A stretch of DNA of 64,000 nucleotides from CAMCXE01 sp046347475 (GTDB lineage Bacteria; Pseudomonadota; Gammaproteobacteria; Pseudomonadales; Cellvibrionaceae), in NCBI GenBank assembly GCA_046347475.1, contig JAXMGD010000005.1:406023-470022 (forward strand), read 5' to 3'. The notes beneath the pieces were generated by a model, which saw only the letters and a list, made by a program, of their open reading frames with translations, had not been told where the DNA came from and searched no databases. Shown here piece after piece: positions 56,156 through 64,000 of the stretch (positions within the stretch are counted from its first letter, which is position 1; each line of letters starts with the position of its first letter). Position numbers and translations under genes: made by a program.

Positions 56156-57025
56156 ATGGCGGCCACTCAAGCCAAGCGAACACTCACCACACTGGCCTGC
56201 GCCTTAATGCTGGCCACAGGCCTAAGCAGTTGTGGGCGGGATGACAAACCCAAAACCACCCAAGTTGCCGCCAAGGTAAACGGAGAAGAAATCTCCGTTC
56301 ATCAAATTAATAGCCTGCTGGCTAAAACCCCCAACCTCACCCCAGACGCGGCCGAAAAGGTGCGCAGTGATGTGTTGGAAAAACTCATCGACCAAGAGCT
56401 GATGTACGCCCAGGCGCGCAGCAAAAAACTCGACCGCACCCCTGAAGTGGTCGCCGCCATTGAAGCGGCCAAGCGGGAAATTATCGCCCGCGCCCATTTG
56501 GAGCAGTTACTCAGCACTTTGCCTAAGGTCACTGACCAGGAAATCAAAGACTATTACGCCAGCAATAAAGCCTTATTTGCCGAGCGCCGCATCTACAACA
56601 TCGAAGAACTCTCGGTGGAGGCCAACCCGGAGATTCTGCCCAAGCTTAAAGAGATGGTAGACAGCAAAAGCCTCGATGAACTGGCCGCAGCCCTTAACGC
56701 CCTCGGCGCTCAAGCCCGTAAAGGCGCCGCCACCCGCGCTGCCGAGCAGATCGGCTTGGATTTATTACCGCAATTAGCCCAAGTAAAAGACGGCGACAAA
56801 GCCCTGATTATCGGCGCTAAAAATTACCTAGTCGTACACGTACTCTCTTCCAAGAGCGAGCCAATAGGCGCTGAGCAAGCGGCACCCAAAATCGCCCAAT
56901 ATTTGCAAACCCAGCGCGTGCAAAAAGCCGTCGCCGACGAGACCAAACGCTTAAGAGATGCTGCGAAAATCGAGTATCAGGGCGAGTTCGTTAAACCAGC
57001 TGCTGCACCCGCTGCCGCCAAGTAA
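56156..57025 (+). CDS. EpsD-family peptidyl-prolyl isomerase lipoprotein
   Basis: A 289-residue lipoprotein (lipobox GLSSC, Cys26) of the SurA/parvulin-like EpsD family seen in EPS clusters. The SurA-type N-terminal part includes VAAKVNGEEISVHQIN and LEKLIDQELMYAQARSKKLDRTPEV; a parvulin-like region follows (TDQEIKDYYASNKALFAERRIYNIEEL). The C terminus is Ala/Pro-rich. It probably helps fold outer-membrane or secreted components of the EPS machine. epsE begins 21 bases downstream. Confidence 0.82.
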   Translation: MAATQAKRTLTTLACALMLATGLSSCGRDDKPKTTQVAAKVNGEEISVHQINSLLAKTPNLTPDAAEKVRSDVLEKLIDQELMYAQARSKKLDRTPEVVAAIEAAKREIIARAHLEQLLSTLPKVTDQEIKDYYASNKALFAERRIYNIEELSVEANPEILPKLKEMVDSKSLDELAAALNALGAQARKGAATRAAEQIGLDLLPQLAQVKDGDKALIIGAKNYLVVHVLSSKSEPIGAEQAAPKIAQYLQTQRVQKAVADETKRLRDAAKIEYQGEFVKPAAAPAAAK

Positions 57026-57046
57026 TCACGCCAGGAGAATTTTATT

Positions 57047-57847
57047 ATGCGAACCATCGCCCATTGGCTTGTGTTAGTGGCTTGCCTGTTTCAGTTGCCA
57101 AGTTTGGCGGCCGATAAACCCAACCTCAGCTACCGCTTAGGCTCTGGGGATGTTATCCGCATTACCGTCTTCCAAAACCCCGACCTCGCCCTAGAAACCC
57201 GCGTGTCCGAATCCGGCACCATCACCTATCCCTTAATCGGCTCGGTGAGCCTCGGTGGCCTCACCCTGGAAGCGGCGGAAAAACTCATCGCCAAAGGCTT
57301 AAAAGATGGCGGCTACGTGCAAGCGCCCCAGGTGAACATGGGCCTGACGCAAGTGCGCGGCAGCCAAGTGTCAGTACTCGGGCAGGTGAACCGCCCCGGC
57401 CGTTTCCCGCTGGAAACCTTCAACACACGCCTGTCGGATGTGCTGGCCATGGCAGGCGGTATCGCCGCTACCGGCTCGGATAAGGTTGTCATTACCGGCA
57501 CCCGCGAAGGCAAAAGCTTCCGCCAGGAAGTGGACTTCCCAGCCATTTTTAACAGCGGCAGCCAGCAGGATATGTTCATCGCCGGTGGCGATGTGGTGTA
57601 CGTCAACCGCGCCCCCGTGTTTTACATCTACGGCGAAGCCCAGCGCCCCGGCGCCTACCGCATTGAGCGCGAGATGACCGTGCAACAGGCTCTGGCCATT
57701 GGCGGCGGCGCCACCCAGCGCGGTTCCGACAGCCGCATCCGCATCAACCGCAAGGGTAGCGATGGCAAAACCAAACAAATCTCCCCAGAGCTGTCGGACC
57801 TGGTGTTGCCCGACGACGTCATTTACATCCGCGAAAGCATCCTTTAA
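57047..57847 (+). CDS. epsE: Polysaccharide export protein (Wza/EpsE family)
   Basis: A 266-residue periplasmic and outer-membrane polysaccharide export protein. A signal peptide (ending SLAA, about 22) is followed by the export domain YRLGSGDVIRITVFQNPDLALETRVSESG in two parts (SGDVIRITVF, TRVSESGTITYPLIG), then two SLBB-type repeats (VSVLGQVNRPGRFPLE and FYIYGEAQRPGAYRIE). It should form the outer part of the export channel together with the chain-length protein downstream. AGGAG precedes the start. Confidence 0.94.
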   Translation: MRTIAHWLVLVACLFQLPSLAADKPNLSYRLGSGDVIRITVFQNPDLALETRVSESGTITYPLIGSVSLGGLTLEAAEKLIAKGLKDGGYVQAPQVNMGLTQVRGSQVSVLGQVNRPGRFPLETFNTRLSDVLAMAGGIAATGSDKVVITGTREGKSFRQEVDFPAIFNSGSQQDMFIAGGDVVYVNRAPVFYIYGEAQRPGAYRIEREMTVQQALAIGGGATQRGSDSRIRINRKGSDGKTKQISPELSDLVLPDDVIYIRESIL

Positions 57848-57874
57848 CGCGCCGCATTCTCTTAAGGAGCCTGC

Positions 57875-59257
57875 ATGAGTATTCAGCAGTTTTTACTGAT
57901 TTTCTTCGCCCGCAAAGGCCCGGCCATTGCGGTATTTGCCGTAACCGTGCTTACAGCCCTGGCCCTAAGCCTGGTATTGCCCAAAACCTACCAGGCCACC
58001 AACACGGTAGTGATTGACTTAAAAAGCCCAGACCCAATCGCCGGTGTAGTACTGCCGGGCATGATGACGGCAGGCTACATGGCCACCCAGGTGGACATAG
58101 TTAATAGTGATCGCGTCGCCCAGCGCGCCGTTGGCCTGATGAAATTAGAAGAAAACCCCCTGATTCGCGACCAATGGCAGCAAGAAACCCAAGGCCGCGT
58201 CAGCCTGCCCGTGTGGATGGGCAACCTGCTGCAAAAAAACCTCGATGTAAAACCCTCCCGCGAATCCAGCGTGGTGAACATCACCTTTAGCGCCCCGGAC
58301 CCAGCCTATGCCGCTGCTGCCGCCAACGCCTTTGCCCAAGCCTATATAGATACCACCGTGCAATTAAAAGTGGACCCGGCCAAGCAATACGCCAGCTGGT
58401 TTGAAACCCAAATTAAATCCCAGAGCGACCGCTTAGACGCCGCGCAAAAAGCCCTGGCGGATTTTCAAGAGCAATCCGGCATAGTGATCTCCGACGGCAG
58501 GCTGGATTACGAATTACAAAAATTCAACGAACTCTCCACCCAGCTGACCATGGCCCAAGCCCAAGGCACAGACTCCAGCAGTAAACAGCTGCTCACCCAG
58601 GTGGACACCTTGCCCGAAGTGATGCAAAGCCCGCTCATTAACCAGCTCAAAGCTGAGTTAGTGCGCATGGAATCCAACTTAAAAGACCTCTCCGGCAACC
58701 TAGGCGTTAACCACCCCGCCTACAAGCGCGCTTTATCCGAGCAGCAAGCCTTAAAAAATCGCATCGCCGATGAAATCGCCCATGTCACCAGCGCCATTGG
58801 CACCGCAGGCTTAGTCAGCCAAGCCAAGGTGGCCGAACTCACCACCGCCATCGAAGAGCAGAAGAAAAAAGTCTTTGAACTGCGCCGCCAGCGCGACAAC
58901 ATCAACCTGTTAATGCGCGATGTAGAAACCGCCCAGCGCGCCTACGACGGCATCAGCCAGCGCTACAACCAAATCGCCCTGGAAGCCCAATCGGCGCAAA
59001 CCAACGTCGCCGTGCTCACCCCGGCCACTCCGCCCCTTAAACACAGCAAGCCCAAAGTGGTGATCAATGTGCTGGTGGCCATTTTCTTAGGTGGCTTATT
59101 AGCCCTCGCCCTCGTGTTGGTGCAAGAAGCCCTCGACCCGAAAGTGCGAAGCCAAGAGGCCCTCGCCCAGGCACTGCCCATGCCCTGCTTAGGGCAGGTG
59201 AACACCTTCAGCAAACGCACCGTTAAAACCTCAGCTCCCTTAAAGGCCGCCGCATGA
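57875..59257 (+). CDS. epsF: Chain-length determinant protein (Wzz/EpsF family)
   Basis: A 460-residue inner-membrane co-polymerase setting polysaccharide chain length. A first helix lies at about 15-33, a long periplasmic coiled-coil region at about 175-370 (EQKKKVFELRRQRDNINLLMRDVE), and a second helix at about 395-420 after the proline-containing TPATPPLKHSKPK. This is typical of the PCP-2a group paired with a separate kinase. AAGGAG precedes the start. The last four bases overlap the start of epsG, implying coupled translation. Confidence 0.92.
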   Translation: MSIQQFLLIFFARKGPAIAVFAVTVLTALALSLVLPKTYQATNTVVIDLKSPDPIAGVVLPGMMTAGYMATQVDIVNSDRVAQRAVGLMKLEENPLIRDQWQQETQGRVSLPVWMGNLLQKNLDVKPSRESSVVNITFSAPDPAYAAAAANAFAQAYIDTTVQLKVDPAKQYASWFETQIKSQSDRLDAAQKALADFQEQSGIVISDGRLDYELQKFNELSTQLTMAQAQGTDSSSKQLLTQVDTLPEVMQSPLINQLKAELVRMESNLKDLSGNLGVNHPAYKRALSEQQALKNRIADEIAHVTSAIGTAGLVSQAKVAELTTAIEEQKKKVFELRRQRDNINLLMRDVETAQRAYDGISQRYNQIALEAQSAQTNVAVLTPATPPLKHSKPKVVINVLVAIFLGGLLALALVLVQEALDPKVRSQEALAQALPMPCLGQVNTFSKRTVKTSAPLKAAA

Positions 59258-60105
59258 GCCAGAACAAACTCCCGCCCCGCACCCTCGGCGCCCAGTTAGT
59301 GGACGAAGGCCTGCTCACCCCCGATGCCGTTGAGCGCACATTGATCCGGCAAAAAGAACAGGGCCAGCGCTTTGGTGAAGCCGCCGTAAGCCTAGGTCTA
59401 GTAGAAGAGAGCCAGCTGGCCCAATCCCTGGCGCGCCAGTACGGTTTTACCTACCTCGCCGCCAACGACACCCGCATTCACCCCAGTGTGGTGAGCGCCT
59501 TCACGCCGGATAACCTGGCGGTAGAGCAATACAAAAACCTGCGCAGCCAACTGGCCCTGCGCTGGTTTAACCAGGGCAACCAAATGCTCGCCATTTGTAG
59601 CCTAGAAGCGGGCGATGGCCGCAGCCTTACCGCCGCCAACCTGGCCGTGGTCTATGCCCAAATGGGTAAAAAAGTTCTGCTGATAGACGCCGATTTGCGC
59701 CACCCAAGCCAGCACCAACTCTTTAGCGAAGCCAACAACACCCAAGGCCTCAGCTCAGTACTGGCGGGCCTGCACAGTTTTGAATCCGCCATTAGCCCAC
59801 TTGCGGCCATGCCCGGTTTAAGCCTGCTCAGCGCCGGTGCCCACGCCCCCAACCCAACCGAATTGCTCGCCAGCAACCGCTTTGCCCATGCGTTGGAAGT
59901 ACTCACCAAACACTACGACACCATTATCATCGACACCCCAGCAGGCAACCTCTACCCGGACAGCCTAGGCCTTGCGCGCCTTGCCCAGGGCGCATTAATT
60001 GTTGCGCGCAAAAACACCACCAGCGTCACCGCCTTAAAACAATACGCCGACCAACTCACCCAAATCGGCGTAAGCCTAGTGGGTTCGTTTTTAACCTTCG
60101 GCTAG
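59254..60105 (+). CDS. epsG: EpsG-type tyrosine kinase / ParA-like ATPase with N-terminal adaptor domain
   Basis: A 283-residue cytoplasmic protein. Residues 10-70 (LGAQLVDEGLLTPDAVERTL, FGEAAVSLGLVEESQLAQSLARQYGF) resemble the N-terminal domain of GspE/MshE ATPases. Residues 90-283 are a BY-kinase/ParA-like ATPase: the P-loop EAGDGRSLTAANLAVVYA, Walker A' LLIDADLRHPSQH and Walker B TIIIDTPAGN. The usual Walker A lysine is Arg here, and the C terminus (GSFLTFG) lacks the tyrosine cluster of classical BY kinases. It may act as a regulatory partner of EpsF. The next gene starts 12 bases on. Confidence 0.88.
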   Translation: MSQNKLPPRTLGAQLVDEGLLTPDAVERTLIRQKEQGQRFGEAAVSLGLVEESQLAQSLARQYGFTYLAANDTRIHPSVVSAFTPDNLAVEQYKNLRSQLALRWFNQGNQMLAICSLEAGDGRSLTAANLAVVYAQMGKKVLLIDADLRHPSQHQLFSEANNTQGLSSVLAGLHSFESAISPLAAMPGLSLLSAGAHAPNPTELLASNRFAHALEVLTKHYDTIIIDTPAGNLYPDSLGLARLAQGALIVARKNTTSVTALKQYADQLTQIGVSLVGSFLTFG

Positions 60106-60117
60106 TGCGGCCCGCCC

Positions 60118-61005
60118 ATGACAGATGTACAGCCAATCAGCCCAGCCGCAGCCATTAGCGGCAAAGCGCAACTCATCGAATGGGCGCCCATACTGCTTGG
60201 GCTGGCGGTGTTGTTCATACCCACTTATTGGCGGCTGGGTAGCACCATATGGGTGACAGACGAACAGGGCCACGGCCCCATAATTCTCGGCCTCGCGCTT
60301 TGGTACATAGCCCAGCAGCGCAGCCTGATTCACGCCCTAATACCCAACCCGCGTAAAGCCCTAGGCATAGGTTTTTTTAGCCTCGGCCTTTTAGCCTATT
60401 GTTTAGGCCGCTCCCAGGATATTTTATTGCTGGAGGTGGGCGCGCAAATTCCCGTGCTTATGGGTTTATTGCTCATCGCGCGCGGCTGGGCAGCCGTCAA
60501 AATCCTCTGGTTCCCGCTGTTTTTTTTAATTTTTATGGTGCCACTGCCTGGTGGGCTAGTAGATGCCCTCACCATGCCCATGAAAATCGCCGTCTCCTGG
60601 GGCGCCGAGCATATTCTTTATTATTTTGATTACCCCGTATCCCGCAGCGGCGTTATTTTGGCCGTGGGCCAATATAAATTATTAGTGGCCGACGCCTGCG
60701 CAGGCCTGCACACCTTATTCACCCTGGAGGCCTTAGGCCTTTTATATTTGCACTGGGTAAAACACGAATCCTATTTCCGCAACATCACCCTCGCTATTTT
60801 AATTGTGCCCATCTCCTACACCGCCAACACCATCCGCGTGATTATTCTGTGCTTGGTGACATTCTATTATGGCGACGAAGCAGGGCAGGGGTTTATTCAC
60901 GGCTTTGCAGGCATGGTGTTATTCCTCACCGCATTAATTTTTATTATCGGCGTGGATAGCACATTGCAGTTTTTTGCTAAGCGCTTTGGGGCCGCCAAAT
61001 CATGA
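60118..61005 (+). CDS. xrtB: Exosortase B
   Basis: A 295-residue polytopic inner-membrane transpeptidase-like protein with about eight helices. It has the exosortase triad: Cys194 in ADACAGLHTLF, Arg240 in YTANTIRV and His261 in FIHGFAG. Exosortases cleave PEP-CTERM signals on exported proteins, linked to EPS production. Its position between epsG and epsI is the standard XrtB arrangement. No PEP-CTERM substrate is encoded in this window. The last four bases overlap epsI. Confidence 0.93.
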   Translation: MTDVQPISPAAAISGKAQLIEWAPILLGLAVLFIPTYWRLGSTIWVTDEQGHGPIILGLALWYIAQQRSLIHALIPNPRKALGIGFFSLGLLAYCLGRSQDILLLEVGAQIPVLMGLLLIARGWAAVKILWFPLFFLIFMVPLPGGLVDALTMPMKIAVSWGAEHILYYFDYPVSRSGVILAVGQYKLLVADACAGLHTLFTLEALGLLYLHWVKHESYFRNITLAILIVPISYTANTIRVIILCLVTFYYGDEAGQGFIHGFAGMVLFLTALIFIIGVDSTLQFFAKRFGAAKS

Positions 61006-61688
61006 GCGCGCCCAAACGTAACATTTGGCTGCTAGTGGCCATGTTGTTCGCCGCAGCGGCGGCGTTTGGTTTAACGCCTAGGCATAAAATTGCCGAGCAA
61101 AACCCAATGCCCAAATTGGCGGATTTAATCCCTGACCAATTTGGACAATGGAAGGCAGTACAGGCCATTAATCATATTGTGGACCCAGGCCAAAAAGCCT
61201 TATTAGATAGATTGTACGAGCAACAACTCTCGCGCACCTACGAAAACGCCCAAGGCTACCGCATCATGTTGTCGATTGCCTATGGCGGTAATCAAAGGGA
61301 TGAATTGGAATTGCACAAGCCAGAAATCTGTTACGTGGCACAGGGTTTTGTATTGCAGGACAAACAAAAAACATCCTTACCCATAGCGGAGAATTTTATT
61401 CCGCTCACACGCTTGCGCACCAACATGGGTAACCGTGCAGAACCAGTAACCTATTGGATTACCATAGGCGACACAGTGGTCAATAATGGCTACGCCAAAA
61501 AATGGGTAGAACTTAAATACGGCCTATTCGGGAAAATTCCTGACGGTGTACTCACGCGCATATCATCAATAGATGACGACTGGGAGCAAGCATTTACTAC
61601 GCAGCAGCAATTCATTTCGGAATTGATGACAAATCTTGAACCAAATGTTAGAGCAAAGTTTTTAGGTAAACAGATCCCGCAACATTAA
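61002..61688 (+). CDS. epsI: Exosortase-associated protein EpsI
   Basis: A 228-residue protein with one N-terminal helix (about 7-24) and a periplasmic domain. The family pattern is clear: YRIMLSIAYGGNQRDELELHKPEICYVAQGF contains the conserved HxPExCY-type motif, followed by RLRTNMGNRAEPVTYWITIGDTVV. EpsI proteins always accompany exosortases; in some systems they are fused to them. The exact role is unknown. It is coupled to xrtB by a 4-base overlap. Confidence 0.92.
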   Translation: MSAPKRNIWLLVAMLFAAAAAFGLTPRHKIAEQNPMPKLADLIPDQFGQWKAVQAINHIVDPGQKALLDRLYEQQLSRTYENAQGYRIMLSIAYGGNQRDELELHKPEICYVAQGFVLQDKQKTSLPIAENFIPLTRLRTNMGNRAEPVTYWITIGDTVVNNGYAKKWVELKYGLFGKIPDGVLTRISSIDDDWEQAFTTQQQFISELMTNLEPNVRAKFLGKQIPQH

Positions 61689-61813
61689 AACCATTTCTTG
61701 AAGTAAATTATTTGCGTATCCATTAAAAGTGTTAATGAATCCCAGCGCGGTAAAGGTTAAAATAATGTTGCAGCGCAATCCTTAGCAAAAATTCTCCTCC
61801 ATTGGAGGGGGAG

Positions 61814-62114
61814 CAATGTCCATAAGTTAAGAATAGGATGCGGTTTTCTCTCGCCCAGAAACCCCACCCCAACCCTCCCCTAAAAAAGGGGAGGGGGCAG
61901 AAAAGCCTTGAAAAAATTGATATTCCTTCGTTAAAGGCTTTTTGGCTCCTCCTCCTTTTAAGGGGAGGGAGCGGGAAAGCCTTGAAAAAAGCGATATTCC
62001 TTCGTTATAGGCTTTTTGCCTCCTCCCCCTTTTCAAGGGGGAGGCTGGGAGGGGGTTTCTGGTAGAGGGGGAGTCTCTTAGAAAAGGCAAGATGTCATTA
62101 ACTTAACAACATTG
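61814..62114. mobile_element. MITE-like element, type 2, nested in another repeat
   Basis: A 301-bp element with ends CAATGTCCATAAGTTAAG and TTAACTTAACAACATTG and the same C-rich/G-rich interior as 52742-52979 (AGAAACCCCACCCC to GGAGGGGGTTTCT). It is longer because a middle unit containing GCCTTGAAAAAA and GATATTCCTTCGTTA is duplicated. Its flanks match the two halves of the palindromic repeat that is intact at 62185-62232, so it landed inside a sister copy. The adjacent bases (GGAGGGGGAG and TGCAGGGGCG) agree at 6 of 10 positions. Confidence 0.85.
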
Positions 62115-62184
62115 TGCAGGGGCGGGGTGGTTCAACTAAATCTACTGGCAAAACCAAGCACCAGCAGTACACATACAAAAGGCA

Positions 62185-62232
62185 AAAATTCCCCTCCACT
62201 GGAGGGGTGCCCCGCAGGGGCGGGGTGGTTTA
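62185..62232. repeat. Palindromic repeat CCCCTCCACTGGAGGGG / GCCCCGCAGGGGC
   Basis: Two adjoining hairpins: CCCCTCC-ACT-GGAGGGG, then GCCCC-GCA-GGGGC, followed by GGGGTGGTTTAAAC. A second copy is split by the MITE-like element: its left half (AAAAATTCTCCTCCATTGGAGG) lies at about 61788-61810 and its right half (GCAGGGGCGGGGTGGTT) at 62116-62132. Together these repeats fill the 669 bases between epsI and the glycosyltransferase gene, with no gene in between. Confidence 0.75.
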
Positions 62233-62357
62233 AACCAAATCCATCCAAATAAACCCACAGAGTGGCTTTAATCCACGCGCATCCAAATTAAGCGCTCAAG
62301 CGGCCATTCATCCGCGCTACAACAACACGCGTCAATACACATAAGGTTTAAAATTTA

Positions 62358-63464
62358 ATGCCCCAAAAAACATTACGCATTCTCGGCATCCGCGGTGTAC
62401 CCGCAGCACACGGCGGTTTTGAGACCTTTGCAGAGCATCTAGCGCTGTACCTAGTTGAAAAGGGTTGGAGGGTAATTGTGTATTGCCAAGAAGACGGCAT
62501 AGGCCCCCGTTTTGAAGACACATGGCAAGGCGTTGAACGCGTGCATTTCCCTATTGAAAATTCAGAAGCCTTAGGAACAATTTTGTTCGACTGGAAAGCA
62601 ACTGTGCACGCAGCACAACATAAAGACTTGTGTTTAACCCTGGGTTACAACACCGCTGCATTTTGCAGTGTTCTACGCTTAAAAAACATTCCAAACCTAA
62701 TCAATATGGATGGCATAGAGTGGTCTCGTGCCAAATGGGGGCCAGTGGCCAAAGCTTGGTTTTGGTTAAATGAATGGGCCGGTTGTTTTTTAGGTAACCA
62801 TTTAATTGCCGACCACCCGGAAATAAAAACCCATTTACAAACCCGTGTAAATGCCAAAAAAATTACCACCATCCCCTACGGTGCCGATGCCATCACCGAG
62901 GCAAGCACGGCAGTGCTGGAGCAGTACCAATTAGAACCTGGCCGCTACTTTACCGTTATAGCCCGGCCAGAACCGGAAAACTCACTGCTTGAAATTGTGC
63001 GAGGTTTCTCCGCCACCCAGCGCAATTACAAACTGGTCGTGCTGGGTAATTACCACGCCCACAATGCGTATCATCAAGCGGTAAAAAATGCCGCCAGCAG
63101 TGAGGTGTTATTTACTGGTGCCATCTACGATAAATCCATAGTGCAAGCCTTGCGTTTTCATAGCGCAGCTTATATTCACGGCCACCAAGTGGGTGGCACC
63201 AATCCTTCTTTGGTGGAAGCACTTGGGGCAGGTAACGCAATTATCGCCCACGATAATCGTTTTAATCGTTGGGTGGCCGGGGAGGGTGGCGTTTATTTTT
63301 CCAATAAAGACGATTTTTCTCAGCGCTTAAGCGAGCTTTTAGCCTCCCCCGACCAATTAGCTCAATTACAGGCCGCCAGTAAATTACAGTTTCAAACACA
63401 ATTTACCTGGCCACAGGTATTGGCTCAGTACGAGCAACTATTAACCCAGTATGTGCCGCGCTAA
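62358..63464 (+). CDS. Glycosyltransferase (DUF1972/GT4 type)
   Basis: A 368-residue GT-B type glycosyltransferase. The N-terminal DUF1972 domain starts RILGIRGVPAAHGGFETFAEHLA, the form found in rhamnosyl- and other EPS transferases. The C-terminal GT4-like half contains VIARPEPENSLLEIVRGFS and HQVGGTNPSLVEALGAGNAIIAHDN with the conserved acidic E-x7-E region. It probably adds a sugar during assembly of the EPS repeat unit at the inner face of the membrane. Donor and acceptor cannot be read. Confidence 0.9.
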   Translation: MPQKTLRILGIRGVPAAHGGFETFAEHLALYLVEKGWRVIVYCQEDGIGPRFEDTWQGVERVHFPIENSEALGTILFDWKATVHAAQHKDLCLTLGYNTAAFCSVLRLKNIPNLINMDGIEWSRAKWGPVAKAWFWLNEWAGCFLGNHLIADHPEIKTHLQTRVNAKKITTIPYGADAITEASTAVLEQYQLEPGRYFTVIARPEPENSLLEIVRGFSATQRNYKLVVLGNYHAHNAYHQAVKNAASSEVLFTGAIYDKSIVQALRFHSAAYIHGHQVGGTNPSLVEALGAGNAIIAHDNRFNRWVAGEGGVYFSNKDDFSQRLSELLASPDQLAQLQAASKLQFQTQFTWPQVLAQYEQLLTQYVPR

Positions 63465-63526
63465 CGCGGCCCTCAAACTCTAGGGCAATATCCCGTGTTT
63501 CCCGAATCCGTTGTTAACCGCTCACC

Positions 63527-64000
63527 ATGGCGTTAATTAAAAATATTGCCCTTATGGGAACCTCTACGGCTATGCGTTTAGCCTGCGGGTTGCTGACCTT
63601 TGTGGTAATGGCTCGCCTATTGGGGCCGGATCAGTTTGGCTTGTTAATGCTTTGGTTTTCCATTTCTACACTTATGTGCCTGCTAGCCAACTATGGTTTT
63701 ACACCGTATATACTGCGGGAGATAGGCGCAAAGCCAACCCAGGCTGTCAAAGTAATGAGCGATGTGCTTACCGCTAAATTAATGTTAAGCGCATTTATAG
63801 CTATTGCGGGTATTGGTAGTTTTTTGTTTTTACCCGCATCAACCTTTTACCTATTTATTGTACTGTTGCTCGCCCAATTAGCCGACTCCATGACCGAGTT
63901 TTTTAATGTAGGGTACAGAGCAACTAATCGCTACGGCAGTGAAACACAGCTGGCAAGCCTCTCGGCGGTTATTCAATTAATTTTAGTCAGTGCGGCCTGT
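63527..64000 (+). CDS. Oligosaccharide flippase (Wzx-type), 5' part
   Basis: The frame opened by the ATG at 63527 runs without a stop to the window edge, giving 158 residues: MALIKNIALMGTSTAMRLACG, then VVMARLLGPDQFGLLMLW and further hydrophobic helices up to VIQLILVSAAC. The GT-x-x-x-R...ARLLGP-x-FG pattern is typical of polysaccharide flippases of the MATE/MOP superfamily. It should move the undecaprenyl-linked EPS unit across the inner membrane. It follows the glycosyltransferase after 62 bases. The gene is cut by the window end. Confidence 0.85.
   Translation, partial: MALIKNIALMGTSTAMRLACGLLTFVVMARLLGPDQFGLLMLWFSISTLMCLLANYGFTPYILREIGAKPTQAVKVMSDVLTAKLMLSAFIAIAGIGSFLFLPASTFYLFIVLLLAQLADSMTEFFNVGYRATNRYGSETQLASLSAVIQLILVSAAC

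Overview
The window looks like chromosomal DNA of a polysaccharide-degrading gammaproteobacterium, most likely Cellvibrio or a close relative. The clues are long polyserine linkers in secreted lipoproteins (4118-7855 and 44648-47938), a hexuronate catabolic set, an exosortase-B exopolysaccharide operon and moderate GC. This assignment is an inference from gene content only. I recognised no rRNA, tRNA, CRISPR array or transposase gene.

Layout. 1-4015: central carbon genes tkt and pgk, each closed by an intrinsic terminator. 4118-9881 (minus strand): a giant esterase-containing lipoprotein, an HPt/HD-GYP signalling protein and a HAD phosphatase. 10069-14653: an operon with a retropepsin-like zinc protease lipoprotein, a membrane-bound inactive transglutaminase and a RimK-like ATP-grasp ligase, followed by a YjbR-family protein and rsmJ. 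14885-19141: fructuronate reductase, glucuronate isomerase and KDG kinase; the matching mannonate dehydratase lies apart at 31591-32799. Together they turn glucuronate into KDPG.

19962-31398 is the most unusual part. It holds a 2613-residue two-partner-secretion exoprotein with GLUG and YDG repeats, its TpsB transporter, a HlyC-like toxin-activating acyltransferase and a cytochrome P450, all on one strand with short gaps. I read it as a candidate secreted adhesin or toxin with its own lipid-modification enzymes.

32952-42345: a HipBA-type pair whose HipA has lost its catalytic residues, a Rieske protein, envelope proteins (DUF481, VanZ-like) and a MoxR/DUF58/TgpA-type transglutaminase operon. 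43056-54424: a beta-barrel protein, a subtilase lipoprotein, murJ, a dicarboxylate/amino acid symporter, a GDT1-type cation exporter and an ammonium transporter. 54648-64000: an EPS operon of the XrtB type (epsL, EpsD-family, epsE, epsF, epsG, xrtB, epsI), then a glycosyltransferase and a flippase that runs off the window.

Two families of small non-coding repeats are scattered between genes. One has three copies (276-362, 9926-10023, 48831-48932) with long terminal inverted repeats whose arms differ between copies but stay complementary. The other has four copies of a MITE-like element (34657-34813, 42472-42626, 52742-52979, 61814-62114). These share CAATGTCATTAAGTTAAGG-type ends around two different interiors, and one copy has a perfect 10-bp target duplication.
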